Notes under the pieces: model-generated
Database searches by the model: none
What the model was told of the DNA's origin: nothing
What the model saw: the letters and a program-made list of their open reading frames with translations, nothing else
Assembly: GCA_965262595.1 (NCBI GenBank)
Contig: OZ253548.1
Span: 1-64,000 of the forward strand
Direction: 5' to 3'
DNA: 64,000 nt
DNA from: CATQHB01 sp965262595
GTDB taxonomy: Bacteria > Chloroflexota > Dehalococcoidia > Lucifugimonadales > UBA3495
Shown: positions 34,689 through 44,095 of the stretch, in pieces
How positions within the stretch are numbered: the stretch's first letter is position 1
Layout of the letters: each line of letters begins with the position of its first letter
Made by a program: the position numbers and the translations under genes

Positions 34689-36959
34689 CTACTGGTGGAA
34701 CAGATTCAACGCCGAACCTAGCCGGAACCACGCAACCTGCGACTCCCCGTAGGAGTGGTTCAGTTGCAGAGTTTCCGATGTGCCGTCGGCGTGGTTGACG
34801 ATGCACTCCACCTGCTTGCCCGGGGCCAGGTCTTGCAGACCCACCAGGCTGATGCGGTCGTCCTCCTGAATCCGGTCGTAGTCGTCCGGGTTGGGGAAGG
34901 TCAGGGCCAGCAAGCCCTGCTTCTTCAGGTTGCTTTCGTGGATACGGGCAAAGCTGCGTACGATTACCGCTGCGCCGCCCAGCAGGCGGGGCGACAGGGC
35001 GGCGTGTTCCCGGCTGCTGCCCTCGCCGTAGTTGGAGTCGCCGATGACCACCCACTTGATGCCCTGGGCCTTGTAGTCCCGGGCGATGCGGGAAAAGCCG
35101 GCGTCCACCTCGCCGGTCACCACGTTCTTACCCTTGCCCGCCACATCGTCATAGGCGTTGATGGCGCCCATAAACATATTGTCGCTGAACCGGTCCAGGT
35201 GGCCCCGGAAGCGCAGCCACACTCCGGCGGGAGAGATGGAGTCGGTGGTGGTCTTGCCCTTGGTCTTGACCAGCACCGGCATATCCGGCATATCTTCGCC
35301 GTCCCAGGCGGGCCAAGGCTCCAGGAGCTGGATGCGCTCGCTGTCCGGCGCCACGGTCAGCTCAATGTCGCTGCCGTCCTCCGGTGGATCCTCATAGGAA
35401 GACTCGCCGCGGTCGAAGTTCAGCGGCGGAACGTCCGGCGCCGCCTTGGGAGGGTCCAGCCGGAAGGCCTGCCCGTCCGCTCCGGTAAGGGTGTCGGTCA
35501 GGGGATTAAAAGACATCCGCCCGGCCAGGGCCAGCGCGGTGACAATCTCCGGGCTGCCGATGATATTCATCGTGGAAGCTTCCCCGTCGTTCCGCGCCGG
35601 GAAGTTCCGGTTGTAGGATGTCAGGATCGTGTTGGGCCGGCCTACCGGGTCTCCAACCCGCCGCCACTGGCCGATGCAGGGGCCGCAAGCGTTGGCCAGC
35701 ACCGTCGCGTCAATGTCTTTCAGGGACTGCATCTGACCGTCCCGCTCGATGGTTGCCCTTACCTGCTCCGAGCCGGGAGTTACCATAAAGGGCACTGCGG
35801 ACTTTATGCCGTGAATCTTGGCCTGTTCTGCCACGTCGGCGGAGCGGCTCATATCTTCGTAGGAAGAGTTGGTGCAACTGCCGATCAGCGCCGACGAAAT
35901 TTCGTCCACCAAATTGCCGTCCTGCTGCAGTTCTTGTGCCATCCGCGAGATGGGCCGGGCCCGGTCGGGAGAATGGGGGCCCACCAGGTGCGGCTCCAAC
36001 TCGGAGAGGTTAATCTCCACCACCTGGTCATAGTGCTGTTCCGGGTTAGCCTCGCATTCCGGATCGGAGGCCAGGAGGTGCCGGTACTGCTCGGCCAGCT
36101 CGGCCAGCTCGCCGCGTCCGGTGGCTTTCAGGTAGCGGGCCATGCTTTCGTCGTAGGGGAAGGTAGAGGTGGTCGCGCCCAACTCAGCGCCCATATTGCA
36201 GATGGTGCCTTTGCCGGTAGCGCTGATGGTTTCGGTCCCCGGGCCGAAATATTCAATGATGGCGTTGGTGGCGCCGGACACGGTCAGCACTCCGGCCAGG
36301 TAGAGGATGATGTCCTTGGGCGCGGTCCAGCCGCTCAATTCTCCGGTCAGGCGCACGCCGATGAAACGGGGATAGAGCACTTCCCAGGGCAGGCCGGCCA
36401 TAACTTCCACCGCATCGGCTCCGCCCACGCCCACGGATATGGAACCCAGCCCGCCTCCGTTGGGAGTGTGGGAGTCGGTGCCAATCATCAACTGGGCGGG
36501 GAAGGCATAGTTCTCCAGGGCCACTTGGTGGATGATGCCGGCGCCGGGTCCCCAAAAGCCTACGCCATACTTGGCCGCCGCCGTGCGCAGGAAGTTGTAA
36601 ACCTCGCTATTCTCTCCCAGAGATTCTTGCAGGTCGGCGGAACCCTCCACCCGAGCCTGTATTAAGTGGTCGCAGTGCACCGAAGTGGGCACCGCGGTGG
36701 TCTGCCGCCGGGTCTGCATAAACTGGAGCATGGCGGTCTGACCCAAAACGTCCTGGAGGATTACCCGGTCGGGCCGAAGTTGCATATAGGTCTCGCCCCG
36801 CACCAGGTTAGTATCCGTCGGGTCGTCCAGATGGGATAGCAGGATTTTATCGGATAGGACCAGCGGCCGCTGCAAGCTGCGCCGGACGGTTTGCAGATTC
36901 CGGTCCAACCTTTCGTAAATGCCGGAAACCAACTCTCGTGTCGGTTCAATTGTAACCAT
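34689..36959 (-). CDS. acn: Aconitate hydratase
   Basis: A 756-residue [4Fe-4S] enzyme that interconverts citrate and isocitrate in the TCA cycle. The cluster cysteines appear in SALIGSCTNSSYED and ANACGPCIGQW. Substrate residues lie in PTSVHCDHLIQA, MIGTDSHTPNGGGLG and the swivel-domain GDSNYGEGSSREHAALSPR (shown in part). The size corresponds to the mitochondrial-type aconitase group rather than bacterial AcnB. It is monocistronic; the 520-bp region upstream (36960-37481) holds a hairpin but no gene. Confidence 0.96.
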   Translation of the reverse strand: MVTIEPTRELVSGIYERLDRNLQTVRRSLQRPLVLSDKILLSHLDDPTDTNLVRGETYMQLRPDRVILQDVLGQTAMLQFMQTRRQTTAVPTSVHCDHLIQARVEGSADLQESLGENSEVYNFLRTAAAKYGVGFWGPGAGIIHQVALENYAFPAQLMIGTDSHTPNGGGLGSISVGVGGADAVEVMAGLPWEVLYPRFIGVRLTGELSGWTAPKDIILYLAGVLTVSGATNAIIEYFGPGTETISATGKGTICNMGAELGATTSTFPYDESMARYLKATGRGELAELAEQYRHLLASDPECEANPEQHYDQVVEINLSELEPHLVGPHSPDRARPISRMAQELQQDGNLVDEISSALIGSCTNSSYEDMSRSADVAEQAKIHGIKSAVPFMVTPGSEQVRATIERDGQMQSLKDIDATVLANACGPCIGQWRRVGDPVGRPNTILTSYNRNFPARNDGEASTMNIIGSPEIVTALALAGRMSFNPLTDTLTGADGQAFRLDPPKAAPDVPPLNFDRGESSYEDPPEDGSDIELTVAPDSERIQLLEPWPAWDGEDMPDMPVLVKTKGKTTTDSISPAGVWLRFRGHLDRFSDNMFMGAINAYDDVAGKGKNVVTGEVDAGFSRIARDYKAQGIKWVVIGDSNYGEGSSREHAALSPRLLGGAAVIVRSFARIHESNLKKQGLLALTFPNPDDYDRIQEDDRISLVGLQDLAPGKQVECIVNHADGTSETLQLNHSYGESQVAWFRLGSALNLFHQ

Positions 36960-37275
36960 AACTGGCTCTCCCCTAACCTTGTTTCATCGTTTTTGGATTG
37001 TAGTTTTGTTGGTTAACGGGCCGCCGTCCGGCAGGGACGCCGCCCGCTATGGAGTAATAGCGGTAGTCTAAAAGCACTGGACGTTGCTGTCAATCTGCCT
37101 GCCGGCTCGTGGGCTTGCCGCAGCTCCGGTTGCGCCGGATGTTGAATCGATTGGCCCGGCCGGCCCAGCATACTGAAGCTTTACTCCGGCTCTGCCGGGA
37201 ACGGTCCGGCCCTGCCGAAATTGCCGCAGGTCAGATAGAATCCGGCGGTGCCTGGCCGGCCGGAAAGGGATGTTA

Positions 37276-37329
37276 AAAGACCTCTCCTTCGGCCGGTTAC
37301 TTTTCCTTCGGCCTACTTGAGAGGTCTTT
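37276..37329 (-). terminator. Hairpin downstream of the ferredoxin gene
   Basis: Perfect 11-bp arms AAAGACCTCTC and GAGAGGTCTTT. Between them CCTTCGGCC occurs twice. It lies about 150 bp past the ferredoxin stop. Confidence 0.65.
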
Positions 37330-37481
37330 CCAATTCGACCATTTTGGCAACTTTGCCGGGTTTACCGTTACCGGGTTGACCGTTCCACCAGTATCCAGGC
37401 GGCATGGGCCGGTGGCTGGCAATGAGTCAAGAGATAAGCCGGCGCCTACCGAAAAACGGTGACCGGGCTGCCGACACCTGC

Positions 37482-37751
37482 CTACTTGCGCTTGAGGCTG
37501 TTGGGGTCGACGTTCTTGAAATAGTCATAATTCTTGGCAATATAGCTTTCCCATTGGTTGGGGACGGCATCTTCGGCGAAGATTGCGGTCACCGGACAAA
37601 CGGGCTCACAAGCGGCGCAGTCGATACATTCATCGGGGCTGATGTAGAACATATCGTCGTCATCAGTAGTATAAATGCAGTCCACCGGGCAAACGTCCAC
37701 GCACGCTGCGTCTTTTAAACCCACACAGGGCTCAGTGATTATGTAGGTCAT
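37482..37751 (-). CDS. fdxA: Two-cluster ferredoxin
   Basis: An 89-residue ferredoxin with a CVGLKDAACVDVCPVDCI first site and an ECIDCAACEPVCPVTAI second site. The spacing of the first set (C9, C17, C21, C25, with an insertion after C9) suits a 7Fe [3Fe-4S][4Fe-4S] protein, while C42, C45, C48 and C52 hold the other cluster. It carries low-potential electrons for cytoplasmic oxidoreductases. GGAGGAG precedes the ATG, and a strong promoter lies about 140 bp upstream. It is monocistronic. Confidence 0.94.
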   Translation of the reverse strand: MTYIITEPCVGLKDAACVDVCPVDCIYTTDDDDMFYISPDECIDCAACEPVCPVTAIFAEDAVPNQWESYIAKNYDYFKNVDPNSLKRK

Positions 37752-37886
37752 TCTCTATTGCTCCTCCGAATTAGTTGTAGATAAATGTTAGCGGCCCTCG
37801 CAGACCCGGCTCCGATTGAGGCGTTAAAGAGTTGAAGGACCAATATCGCAACCCCACCGCTATGGAACCACTATGGAACCATGAAA

Positions 37887-37914
37887 ATTATAGCATAGCC
37901 CGCCGTGTTTGCAA
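37887..37914 (-). promoter_or_regulatory. Sigma-70-type promoter of the ferredoxin gene
   Basis: TTGCAA (37914-37909), 16 bp, TATAAT (37892-37887) on the minus strand. Just downstream is an 11-bp direct repeat, GGAACCACTAT-type, at about 37860-37882. Confidence 0.7.
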
Positions 37915-38019
37915 TATGACGGGAACCGCCGGGCATCGACCCTTCCAATTTTTACGTCTCTTCCGACCCAACCCGCTTGTTTTCTTGTCCTTATTGAAAC
38001 CGGAACCCGTGCCAGTTGG

Positions 38020-38460
38020 TTACAGCACCAGACCGTAGGTCCGCTTTTTGATGGACAGGTTTACAAAGGTTTCGGTGCGCTGCACACTCTGGATGCTCCC
38101 GATCTTGTTGCGCAGGAACTGACCCAAGCTTTCCGCCGACTCCAGCCCGACCCACAAAAACACATCGTAGGCTCCGGTAGTGACGGATACATAATGCGCC
38201 TCCGGGAGGTCAACCAAGGCTTCGGCCACCTCGTCGGACCTGCCGGGGCCGGTTTGCAGACCGATCAATGCAGTGGTAGAAAAGCCCAGCTTTTCCAGGT
38301 TGGGCACGGCGACCACCCGCACTACGTCGTCATCCAACAGCTTCCGCAGCCGGCGGCGCACGGTGCCCTCGCTGACTCCGACCTCGCGAGCGATTTTCGC
38401 ATTCGATGCTCGGCCATCCATTTGTAGCAGGGCAATTATCTTGCGGTCCAGTTCGTCCAT
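38020..38460 (-). CDS. Lrp/AsnC-family transcriptional regulator
   Basis: A 146-residue regulator starting MDELDRKIIALLQ, with GGAGAG eight bases upstream; a longer frame is rejected. Residues 1-60 form the AsnC winged helix (SNAKIAREVGVSEGTVRRRL). Residues 65-140 form the RAM ligand domain (HYVSVTTGAYDVFLWVGLES). It likely binds an amino acid as an octamer and controls neighbouring or distant metabolic genes; no target is adjacent. The 637 bp upstream (38461-39097) contain one hairpin and no gene. Confidence 0.9.
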   Translation of the reverse strand: MDELDRKIIALLQMDGRASNAKIAREVGVSEGTVRRRLRKLLDDDVVRVVAVPNLEKLGFSTTALIGLQTGPGRSDEVAEALVDLPEAHYVSVTTGAYDVFLWVGLESAESLGQFLRNKIGSIQSVQRTETFVNLSIKKRTYGLVL

Positions 38461-38907
38461 CGAAGAAACTCTCCGTATTGTTTTGTTTAAAATAAGCAGG
38501 TTAATCATAATTCAATGGTTGAAGACTGTCAATTATATTGCATATTCGCCGAATGGCGTTTTCAGCAATAGCTGGCCCCAAAAAGCGATTTAGGCCGCTA
38601 TAATCTTTAGAAAATCGTAAATTGAAGGAAGAAATGAGTTTTGCCAGATTAGTCGGATATTAGCCCGTTCCAGTTTATGCCGCCGGCTATTCTAACACTG
38701 AGTTGGGCGTTTGTGCCGGTTTGCGCGTCCGATTATTCTGGAAATCGCCACTGTAGTTCTACGCGGCGGGTCGGCTCCTTCAGTTGCAGGCTACCAGGCT
38801 ACCGGGACGTCGCAACTGCGATTGCCTTGGCCTACCTGTTGCCGGGCAGGTAGAAAGGTAAGAAGCAGGTAGAAGAGTAAGAACTGGAGACCGTAAGGTT
38901 AAGGACA

Positions 38908-38947
38908 CCAACCGGAAGATTGGCAAAGCTTACAATCTGCCGGTTGG
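38908..38947. other. 15-bp imperfect inverted repeat upstream of the BI-1 gene
   Basis: CCAACCGGAAGATTG and CAATCTGCCGGTTGG with a ten-base loop and one mismatch. There is no T run on either strand, so it is either an RNA leader element or an old terminator. Confidence 0.5.
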
Positions 38948-39097
38948 CAAACTCTTTATAGCAACGATTACGACTACGGCCACTCTTGACCGGGTTTTGG
39001 CCCTGGGGCAAAATTATAAGTGAGGGGTTTGCCGGGCTTGATGTTCACCGGCAGGCAGCCCCATATTTTGGGTTAGGCGCTTGAGGTTTAAGCAGCT

Positions 39098-39829
39098 ATG
39101 AGTATGTTAACTCCCTCCGCCGGCGGCAGCTACGGGTACAACCTGGGCGTCGCGGACCGGATTTATACCGCCGCCATGACCGGTCTCTATGGCTGGACCG
39201 CCCTGGGCCTGGGTGTGGCCGGCGCAGTGGCCTGGCTGTTCAATTGGGCCGGGATTTATCCGTCATTGAGCCTGGTGGGTATGCTCCTTGGTTTTGGCCT
39301 GGCGATTGGCTGCCTATTCGGAATGCAGTTCGCCGCCCGCAAAGGCGCGTCCATCGCCCTGGTCGCCGGGCTTTATCTGTTGTTTACCATAATTGAGGGC
39401 GCCGTTTTGTCCTTCGTATTTGCCTTCTATTCCGGCAATCTGATCAGTATGTCCTTCGCCGGAGCTTGTGGCCTGTTTGCCCTGATGAGCGTCTTCGGGT
39501 ACACCACCAAGCGAGATTTATCCAAGTGGGGAAGCCTGATTTTTATCGGCCTGATCGGGATGGTCGTGGTTGGCCTGTTAAATATGCTGCTGTTCCGTTC
39601 CAGCGGCCTGCAATTGCTAATCAGCATCATCATATTGCCCATCTTTATGGCGATGACCGCCTGGGAAACTCAGGCGATAAAGCAGGAAGCGCAGGAAGCG
39701 GCGAATCGGGGCGATAGCAGCGCCGCCGGACGTATCGCTCTGATTGGCGCCGCCGGTATGTTCCTCAACATTGTCAATATGTTCCTTGCCCTGCTGCACA
39801 TCTTCTCGATATTCGGCGACGACGATTAG
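39098..39829 (+). CDS. Bax inhibitor-1/YccA-family membrane protein
   Basis: A 243-residue protein with seven predicted helices, the BI-1 (TMBIM) layout. Recognisable parts are LLFTIIEGAVLSFVFAFYSG, ALMSVFGYTTKRDLSKWG and MTAWETQAIKQEAQE near the last loop, where the paired acidic residues of the calcium-leak pore lie. Family members regulate membrane protease FtsH or leak Ca2+; the bacterial role is not fixed. It is monocistronic, upstream of a repeat and a tRNA gene. Confidence 0.92.
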   Translation: MSMLTPSAGGSYGYNLGVADRIYTAAMTGLYGWTALGLGVAGAVAWLFNWAGIYPSLSLVGMLLGFGLAIGCLFGMQFAARKGASIALVAGLYLLFTIIEGAVLSFVFAFYSGNLISMSFAGACGLFALMSVFGYTTKRDLSKWGSLIFIGLIGMVVVGLLNMLLFRSSGLQLLISIIILPIFMAMTAWETQAIKQEAQEAANRGDSSAAGRIALIGAAGMFLNIVNMFLALLHIFSIFGDDD

Positions 39830-39970
39830 GCCGGTACCGGCTGGGTAGCCGGATATAGGTTTACGTGTTTAAGTAAGCTATAGGCCCGGCAATACCGGCT
39901 CTTGGTTGCCCCGGCTCAGGTCGGGGCGCTTCAATTATCAATTATCAAGGTTAGTCCGATCAGGGTAAGC

Positions 39971-40034
39971 CGGTCCTTCGACCAGCTCAGGATGAGCGGA
40001 GTTACACCTGAACCAGGACCGTGGAAAGACCCGG
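39971..40034. repeat. Dispersed repeat family A, copy 3
   Basis: GTCCTTCGACCAGCTCAGGA, then ACACCTGAACCAGGACC and GAAAGACCC. It has the same orientation as copy 1. Confidence 0.7.
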
Positions 40035-40052
40035 TGCTCGGGCCACCGCGTA

Positions 40053-40081
40053 TTGAAGCCGGGGGGCCAATCTGCTATATT
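40053..40081 (+). promoter_or_regulatory. Promoter of the tRNA-Ser gene
   Basis: TTGAAG (40053-40058), 17 bp, TATATT (40076-40081). The start would be about 9 bp before the mature tRNA. Confidence 0.65.
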
Positions 40082-40096
40082 AAAGGTGTATATTTT

Positions 40097-40185
40097 GGAG
40101 GGATCGCATAGTGGTCTAGTGCGGGCGCCTGCTAAGCGCTTATTCTGGGAAACCGGAATCGTGGGTTCGAATCCCACTCCCTCCG
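40097..40185 (+). tRNA. tRNA-Ser (anticodon GCT)
   Basis: An 89-nt class II tRNA. The acceptor GGAGGGA pairs with TCCCTCC, and the D-arm contains AGTGGTCTA. The anticodon loop CTGCTAA has GCT at 40131-40133, reading AGC and AGU. The long variable arm ATTCTGG-GAAA-CCGGAAT is typical of Ser, and the T-arm is GTGGG-TTCGAAT-CCCAC. The CCA end is not encoded (GCCG follows). Confidence 0.97.
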
Positions 40186-40260
40186 CCGGCGAGGATTTAT
40201 ACCGATTCTGTCCGGCAGGGGAAGCTGCCGGCAACGTGGATAGAGTTATAGCGTAAGTTG

Positions 40261-41634
40261 ATGGACACTTTTTACATCTGGACTATTGGCTGCCAAATGA
40301 ACAAGGCCGACTCGGAGCGGTTGGGCTCGGCGCTGGAACAGTTGGGCCTTCGCCCGGTGGATAACGCCAATGCCGCCGATGTAATCGTCTTGAACTCCTG
40401 CGTAGTCCGTCAGGGCGCCGAGGATAAAGTCGTCGGCAACCTGTGGATGATGAACCCCCTGAAGAAAAAGCAGCCGGACCGGGTACTGGCCCTGATGGGC
40501 TGTATGGTTGGCCCCAAGACCGACGAGCTGGCTAGACGCTTCCCCGATGTGGACGTTTTCATGCAGCCCCAGCAATTTGGCCCCCTCCTGGACCTGGTGG
40601 GACAGCGTCAGGGCCTGGACTGGGAAGGCTGCGTCGGCTCGCTGGCTCCGACTCATCCCGATGTTACCTGCTACGTCCCGATCATCCACGGCTGCGATTT
40701 GATGTGTACCTTTTGCATCATCCCTTACCGCCGCGGACGCCAGGTCAGCCGCCCGGTGGATGAGGTGACGCGCGAGGTGGAACTGCTGGTTAACCGGGGT
40801 GTCCGAGAGGTTACCGTACTGGGTCAGACGGTGGATGCTTACGGGTATGACTTGCCGGATAAGCCGGATCTGTCGATTCTGCTGTCCCGACTTAACGACC
40901 TGCCGGGCCTGGAACGCATCCGCTTCCTGACCTCGCATCCCTCTTATATGGACGACCGGATAATTCAGGCGGTGGCCGACCTGCCCAAGGTTTGCGAGCA
41001 TATCAACCTGCCGGTGCAAGCCGGTGACGATGAAGTCCTTCGCCGGATGCGCCGCCCCTACACCCGGGACGAATATCGGGAGTTGGTGGGCCGCATCCGC
41101 GACACTATCCCCGGCGTATCGCTCAGCACCGATGTAATTGTCGGCTTCCCCGGCGAGACCGAAGCGCAGTATCAGCGGACGCTGGAGCTGGTGGCCGAAC
41201 TGCGCTTTGACAAAGTTCACTCCGCCGCCTATTCCACTCGGCCGGGTACCGTTGCCGATCGCACCATGCCGGACGATGTGGCTCCCGAGGAAAAGAAGCG
41301 CCGGTTGAAGGAACTGGATAGTCTCCAGGAAAGCATCCTGCGGGAGACCAACGCCGCCTTTTTGGGCCAAACCGTTCAGGTCCTGGTCGAAGGACGCAAG
41401 AAGGGTAGATGGCAGGGCCGAACCCGTACCGACAAGCTGGTTTTCTTTGACCACGATGCCAGGCCCGACGCTGATTCCGATGTTCAAAACGTTGTTCGAA
41501 GCGGTGGCTTCGACGAGAGCGGCTACCTGGGTCAACTTGTGGATGTGACCATCGGCCAGGCCAGCCCCTGGGCGTTGCAGGGAGCGCCGCGCGCCGCAGT
41601 CCATGAGCCATTGCCAACTTCCGTATCTCCTTAA
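40261..41634 (+). CDS. miaB: tRNA-2-methylthio-N6-isopentenyladenosine synthase MiaB
   Basis: A 457-residue radical-SAM methylthiotransferase that modifies position 37 of tRNAs reading UNN codons. The N-terminal UPF0004 domain has WTIGCQMNKADSERL, LNSCVVRQGAED and ALMGCMVGPK (three Cys for the auxiliary cluster). The radical-SAM motif is HGCDLMCTFCIIPYRRG. The TRAM domain (AFLGQTVQVLVEGRKKG) is normal, with a short Asp-rich stretch (DARPDADSDV) before the end. A TTG lies one codon upstream; the ATG is preferred. Confidence 0.95.
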   Translation: MDTFYIWTIGCQMNKADSERLGSALEQLGLRPVDNANAADVIVLNSCVVRQGAEDKVVGNLWMMNPLKKKQPDRVLALMGCMVGPKTDELARRFPDVDVFMQPQQFGPLLDLVGQRQGLDWEGCVGSLAPTHPDVTCYVPIIHGCDLMCTFCIIPYRRGRQVSRPVDEVTREVELLVNRGVREVTVLGQTVDAYGYDLPDKPDLSILLSRLNDLPGLERIRFLTSHPSYMDDRIIQAVADLPKVCEHINLPVQAGDDEVLRRMRRPYTRDEYRELVGRIRDTIPGVSLSTDVIVGFPGETEAQYQRTLELVAELRFDKVHSAAYSTRPGTVADRTMPDDVAPEEKKRRLKELDSLQESILRETNAAFLGQTVQVLVEGRKKGRWQGRTRTDKLVFFDHDARPDADSDVQNVVRSGGFDESGYLGQLVDVTIGQASPWALQGAPRAAVHEPLPTSVSP

Positions 41635-41642
41635 TCGAGGAG

Positions 41643-41768
41643 ATGAATGAAATGATGGCCGTTGGCGTATCCGGTCTTTGTGGCGTTGCGATACCTGACC
41701 TGGAAAAACGGCTCTACGAACCGATGGCGGGTCTGCCGGAATTGAAGGGCGCCGGAAACGAAGGGTGA
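41643..41768 (+). CDS. Possible 41-residue leader peptide between miaB and nadA
   Basis: A frame MNEMMAVGVSGLCGVAIPDL..., with GAGGAG right before the first ATG and better placed for the ATG three codons later. It shares no known domain. It could be a leader for nadA or a chance frame. Confidence 0.3.
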   Translation: MNEMMAVGVSGLCGVAIPDLEKRLYEPMAGLPELKGAGNEG

Positions 41769-41842
41769 AGGAAGGTCAACTGGGATTCGGCGGCCTGCCG
41801 GACCAAGTCGATGACCGATTACCGTTAATCGAGGGAGTGATA

Positions 41843-43051
41843 ATGGCTACTAAATCCAGGACGCCAACCATACCCCTGACTGAAATTGAGCACGCTGCTT
41901 TTTGCCGACCGGAGGATGAACTGCCGGCCAAATCCCTGGCCGAGGAAATGGCGGTCAACATCCGATGGCAGAAAATCCCCACCGAGTACCTGCGCTGTTC
42001 CGCCGAAGAGTTGGATGAGCGCATTCACCAGGTCCGCCAAAAGCTGGGGGCCGACGTGACCGTCCTGGGCCACCACTACCAGCGGGAAGAGATAATCAAG
42101 TACGCCGATTTCCAGGGAGATTCCTTCCTGTTGTCCCAGGAAGCGGCATCCCGCCCCGAGGCCAGCTTTATCGTGTTCTGCGGCGTCCACTTCATGGCCG
42201 AAACCGCCTGTATCCTGTGCGCTCCGCACCAGCAGGTAATTCTGCCCAACATCACCGCCGGCTGTTCGATGGCCGATATGGCCCCGATGGAGGATGTGGA
42301 GGACGCCTGGGAGGACTTGCAGGATGTGCTGGGCGACCACGGGGGAATCATCCCGGTTACCTATATGAACTCCATCGCCGGTATCAAGGCCCTGTGCGGC
42401 CGCAACGATGGCGCCGTCTGTACTTCTTCCAACGCTCCGGCGGTCCTTCGCTGGGCATTCGAAAGGGCGGAACGGGTACTGTTCCTCCCCGACCAGCACC
42501 TGGGACGCAACACCGCCATCAAGTTGGGAATACCCCTGGATGAGATGGTGGTCTGGAACCCCTTCAAGCGGCTGGGCGGCAACACTCCGGAGCAGTTGCG
42601 CCAAGCTAAAATGGTGCTGTGGCAAGGCCATTGCTCGGTGCATACCCGCTTTACCGCGGCGCAGATCCATTCGGCCCGGGAGCGCTACCCGGACCTTAAC
42701 GTCCTGGTTCACCCGGAGTGTACGATGGAAACGCTGGAGGCCGCGGATATGAACGGCTCCACCGAGTTCATCCGCAAGACGATCAACGAAGCCCCTGCCG
42801 GCAGCCAATGGGCGGTGGGCACCGAAATCAGCCTGGTCAACCGTCTGGCCCTGCAGAACCCGGACAAGACGGTATTCTGCCTTGATCCGGTAAGCTGCCC
42901 CTGCTCCACCATGTACCGCATCCATCCGGCCTATCTGCTCTGGGCGCTGGACGGCCTGGCTGCCGGGCAAGTAGTCAATAAAATCACCGTAACGGAAGAC
43001 GTGCGCCGCGACGCCGCCATTGCTCTGGAGCGAATGCTGGCTTTGCGGTAG
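41843..43051 (+). CDS. nadA: Quinolinate synthase NadA
   Basis: A 402-residue [4Fe-4S] enzyme that joins iminoaspartate and dihydroxyacetone phosphate into quinolinate for NAD synthesis. The start MATKSRTPT follows GAGGGAG; an upstream GTG frame is rejected. Motifs are VLGHHYQREEI, FCGVHFMAETACILC, CSMADM, HPECTMETLEAADMNGSTE (in parts) and DPVSCPCSTMYRI, supplying the cluster cysteines and substrate residues. It has an N-terminal extension of about 45 residues over short archaeal forms. NadB and NadC are not in the window. Confidence 0.95.
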   Translation: MATKSRTPTIPLTEIEHAAFCRPEDELPAKSLAEEMAVNIRWQKIPTEYLRCSAEELDERIHQVRQKLGADVTVLGHHYQREEIIKYADFQGDSFLLSQEAASRPEASFIVFCGVHFMAETACILCAPHQQVILPNITAGCSMADMAPMEDVEDAWEDLQDVLGDHGGIIPVTYMNSIAGIKALCGRNDGAVCTSSNAPAVLRWAFERAERVLFLPDQHLGRNTAIKLGIPLDEMVVWNPFKRLGGNTPEQLRQAKMVLWQGHCSVHTRFTAAQIHSARERYPDLNVLVHPECTMETLEAADMNGSTEFIRKTINEAPAGSQWAVGTEISLVNRLALQNPDKTVFCLDPVSCPCSTMYRIHPAYLLWALDGLAAGQVVNKITVTEDVRRDAAIALERMLALR

Positions 43052-43088
43052 GTGAGGTATTTCCCGTATCGCCGCCGGGGACCCTCAG

Positions 43089-43196
43089 TACCAATAATTG
43101 TTGGTATTAGTGCTGTAAGAAACTGTTAACGTTCAGTGAGAGTTTCCGGCAACTGAAAGGGTTAAAACTAATCACCTCGACCTTGCTATATAGGTC
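43089..43196. promoter_or_regulatory. Regulatory region upstream of the TerY cluster
   Basis: Two palindromes: TACCAA-N6-TTGGTA (43089-43106) and GACCT-N8-AGGTC (43179-43196). The latter spans a TATATA that could be the -10. No clear -35 is found at 17 bp. Confidence 0.4.
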
Positions 43197-43224
43197 AAGC
43201 CCCGGTACAAGGAGGAAACTCAAG

Positions 43225-44085
43225 ATGCCCTATTCGGCAGATATTAGCCGCACTAACCCCGGCTGCTTTCTTTTCTTGATTGACCAGTCTGGTTCGATGA
43301 CTCAAGCACTGGGGGGACAGCCCGGTATGCGCAAGATGGACCAGGCAGCTGAAACCCTGAACCGCACTTTGTATGCCATATCCCAGCGCTGTTCCCAAGG
43401 TATGGACATTCGCGACTATTTCCATATCGGGGCCATCGGCTATAAAACTGACAATCAGGGAAACTCTAGCGTACAATCCCTGCTTTCCGGGACCTCCGTT
43501 CAGCAACCTTTCCTGATGATAACCCAGGTAGTTGATATTGCCGAATTAGAAGAGCGACAGGTAAAGGAGAGCGACGGAGCCGGTGGCTTGGTAGAAGTAA
43601 CTCGCAGGTTTCCGGTATGGCTGCGTCCCGAAGCGCAATACGGCACTCCTATGTGTGAAGCCTTGGACCTGGGAACTGCCGCCTTGGAAGAGTGGGTCTC
43701 CAATCACTCGACTTCCTATCCGCCGATTGTGATAAACATTACCGATGGAGTGGCCACCGACGGCGACCCGGAAAACTTTGCCTTGAGGATGATGGAATTG
43801 GAAACCGCGGATGGAAATGCCTTGGTATTTAATGCCCACCTTTCCGACGTGGGGACAACGCCGGTTCAGTTTCCGACCGAGGAAAGCGGCTTGCCCGATG
43901 AATATGCCGCAAAATTGTTTCGTATGTCTTCCGTCTTGCCGGAATTAAGCCGCAACCTGGCCGCCACCCTGGATATACCCGTTACCGAAAATTCTCGCGG
44001 CTTTGTCTTTAACGCCAACCTGGAAGCCTTGGTTCAATTCTTGGACATTGGCACCCGAGGCGCGGCCAGCGTGGATTTGCACTAG
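43225..44085 (+). CDS. terY: vWA-domain protein, TerY-like
   Basis: A 286-residue von Willebrand A protein. The metal site (MIDAS) is complete: LFLIDQSGSMTQ for D-x-S-x-S, the Thr in AQYGTPMCEAL, and the Asp in NITDGVATDGDPE. AAGGAGGA precedes MPYSADIS, which sets the start. It is the first gene of a run with a PP2C phosphatase (10 bp downstream) and a kinase, the arrangement called the TerY phosphorylation triad in comparative genomics. Such triads are tied to stress and phage or metal responses. It is soluble, with no signal peptide. Confidence 0.9.
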   Translation: MPYSADISRTNPGCFLFLIDQSGSMTQALGGQPGMRKMDQAAETLNRTLYAISQRCSQGMDIRDYFHIGAIGYKTDNQGNSSVQSLLSGTSVQQPFLMITQVVDIAELEERQVKESDGAGGLVEVTRRFPVWLRPEAQYGTPMCEALDLGTAALEEWVSNHSTSYPPIVINITDGVATDGDPENFALRMMELETADGNALVFNAHLSDVGTTPVQFPTEESGLPDEYAAKLFRMSSVLPELSRNLAATLDIPVTENSRGFVFNANLEALVQFLDIGTRGAASVDLH

Positions 44086-44095
44086 AGATTAACCA

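Noticed and set aside
34755..36665. 636-codon plus-strand frame opposite aconitase
   Set aside because: Aconitase motifs are intact on the minus strand; the antisense translation is only Gly/Val/His-rich shadow.
40097..41634. Functional link between tRNA-Ser(GCT) and the adjacent MiaB gene
   Set aside because: MiaB modifies tRNAs that read codons starting with U. A GCT anticodon reads AGC/AGU, so this tRNA is not a substrate and the closeness is likely chance.
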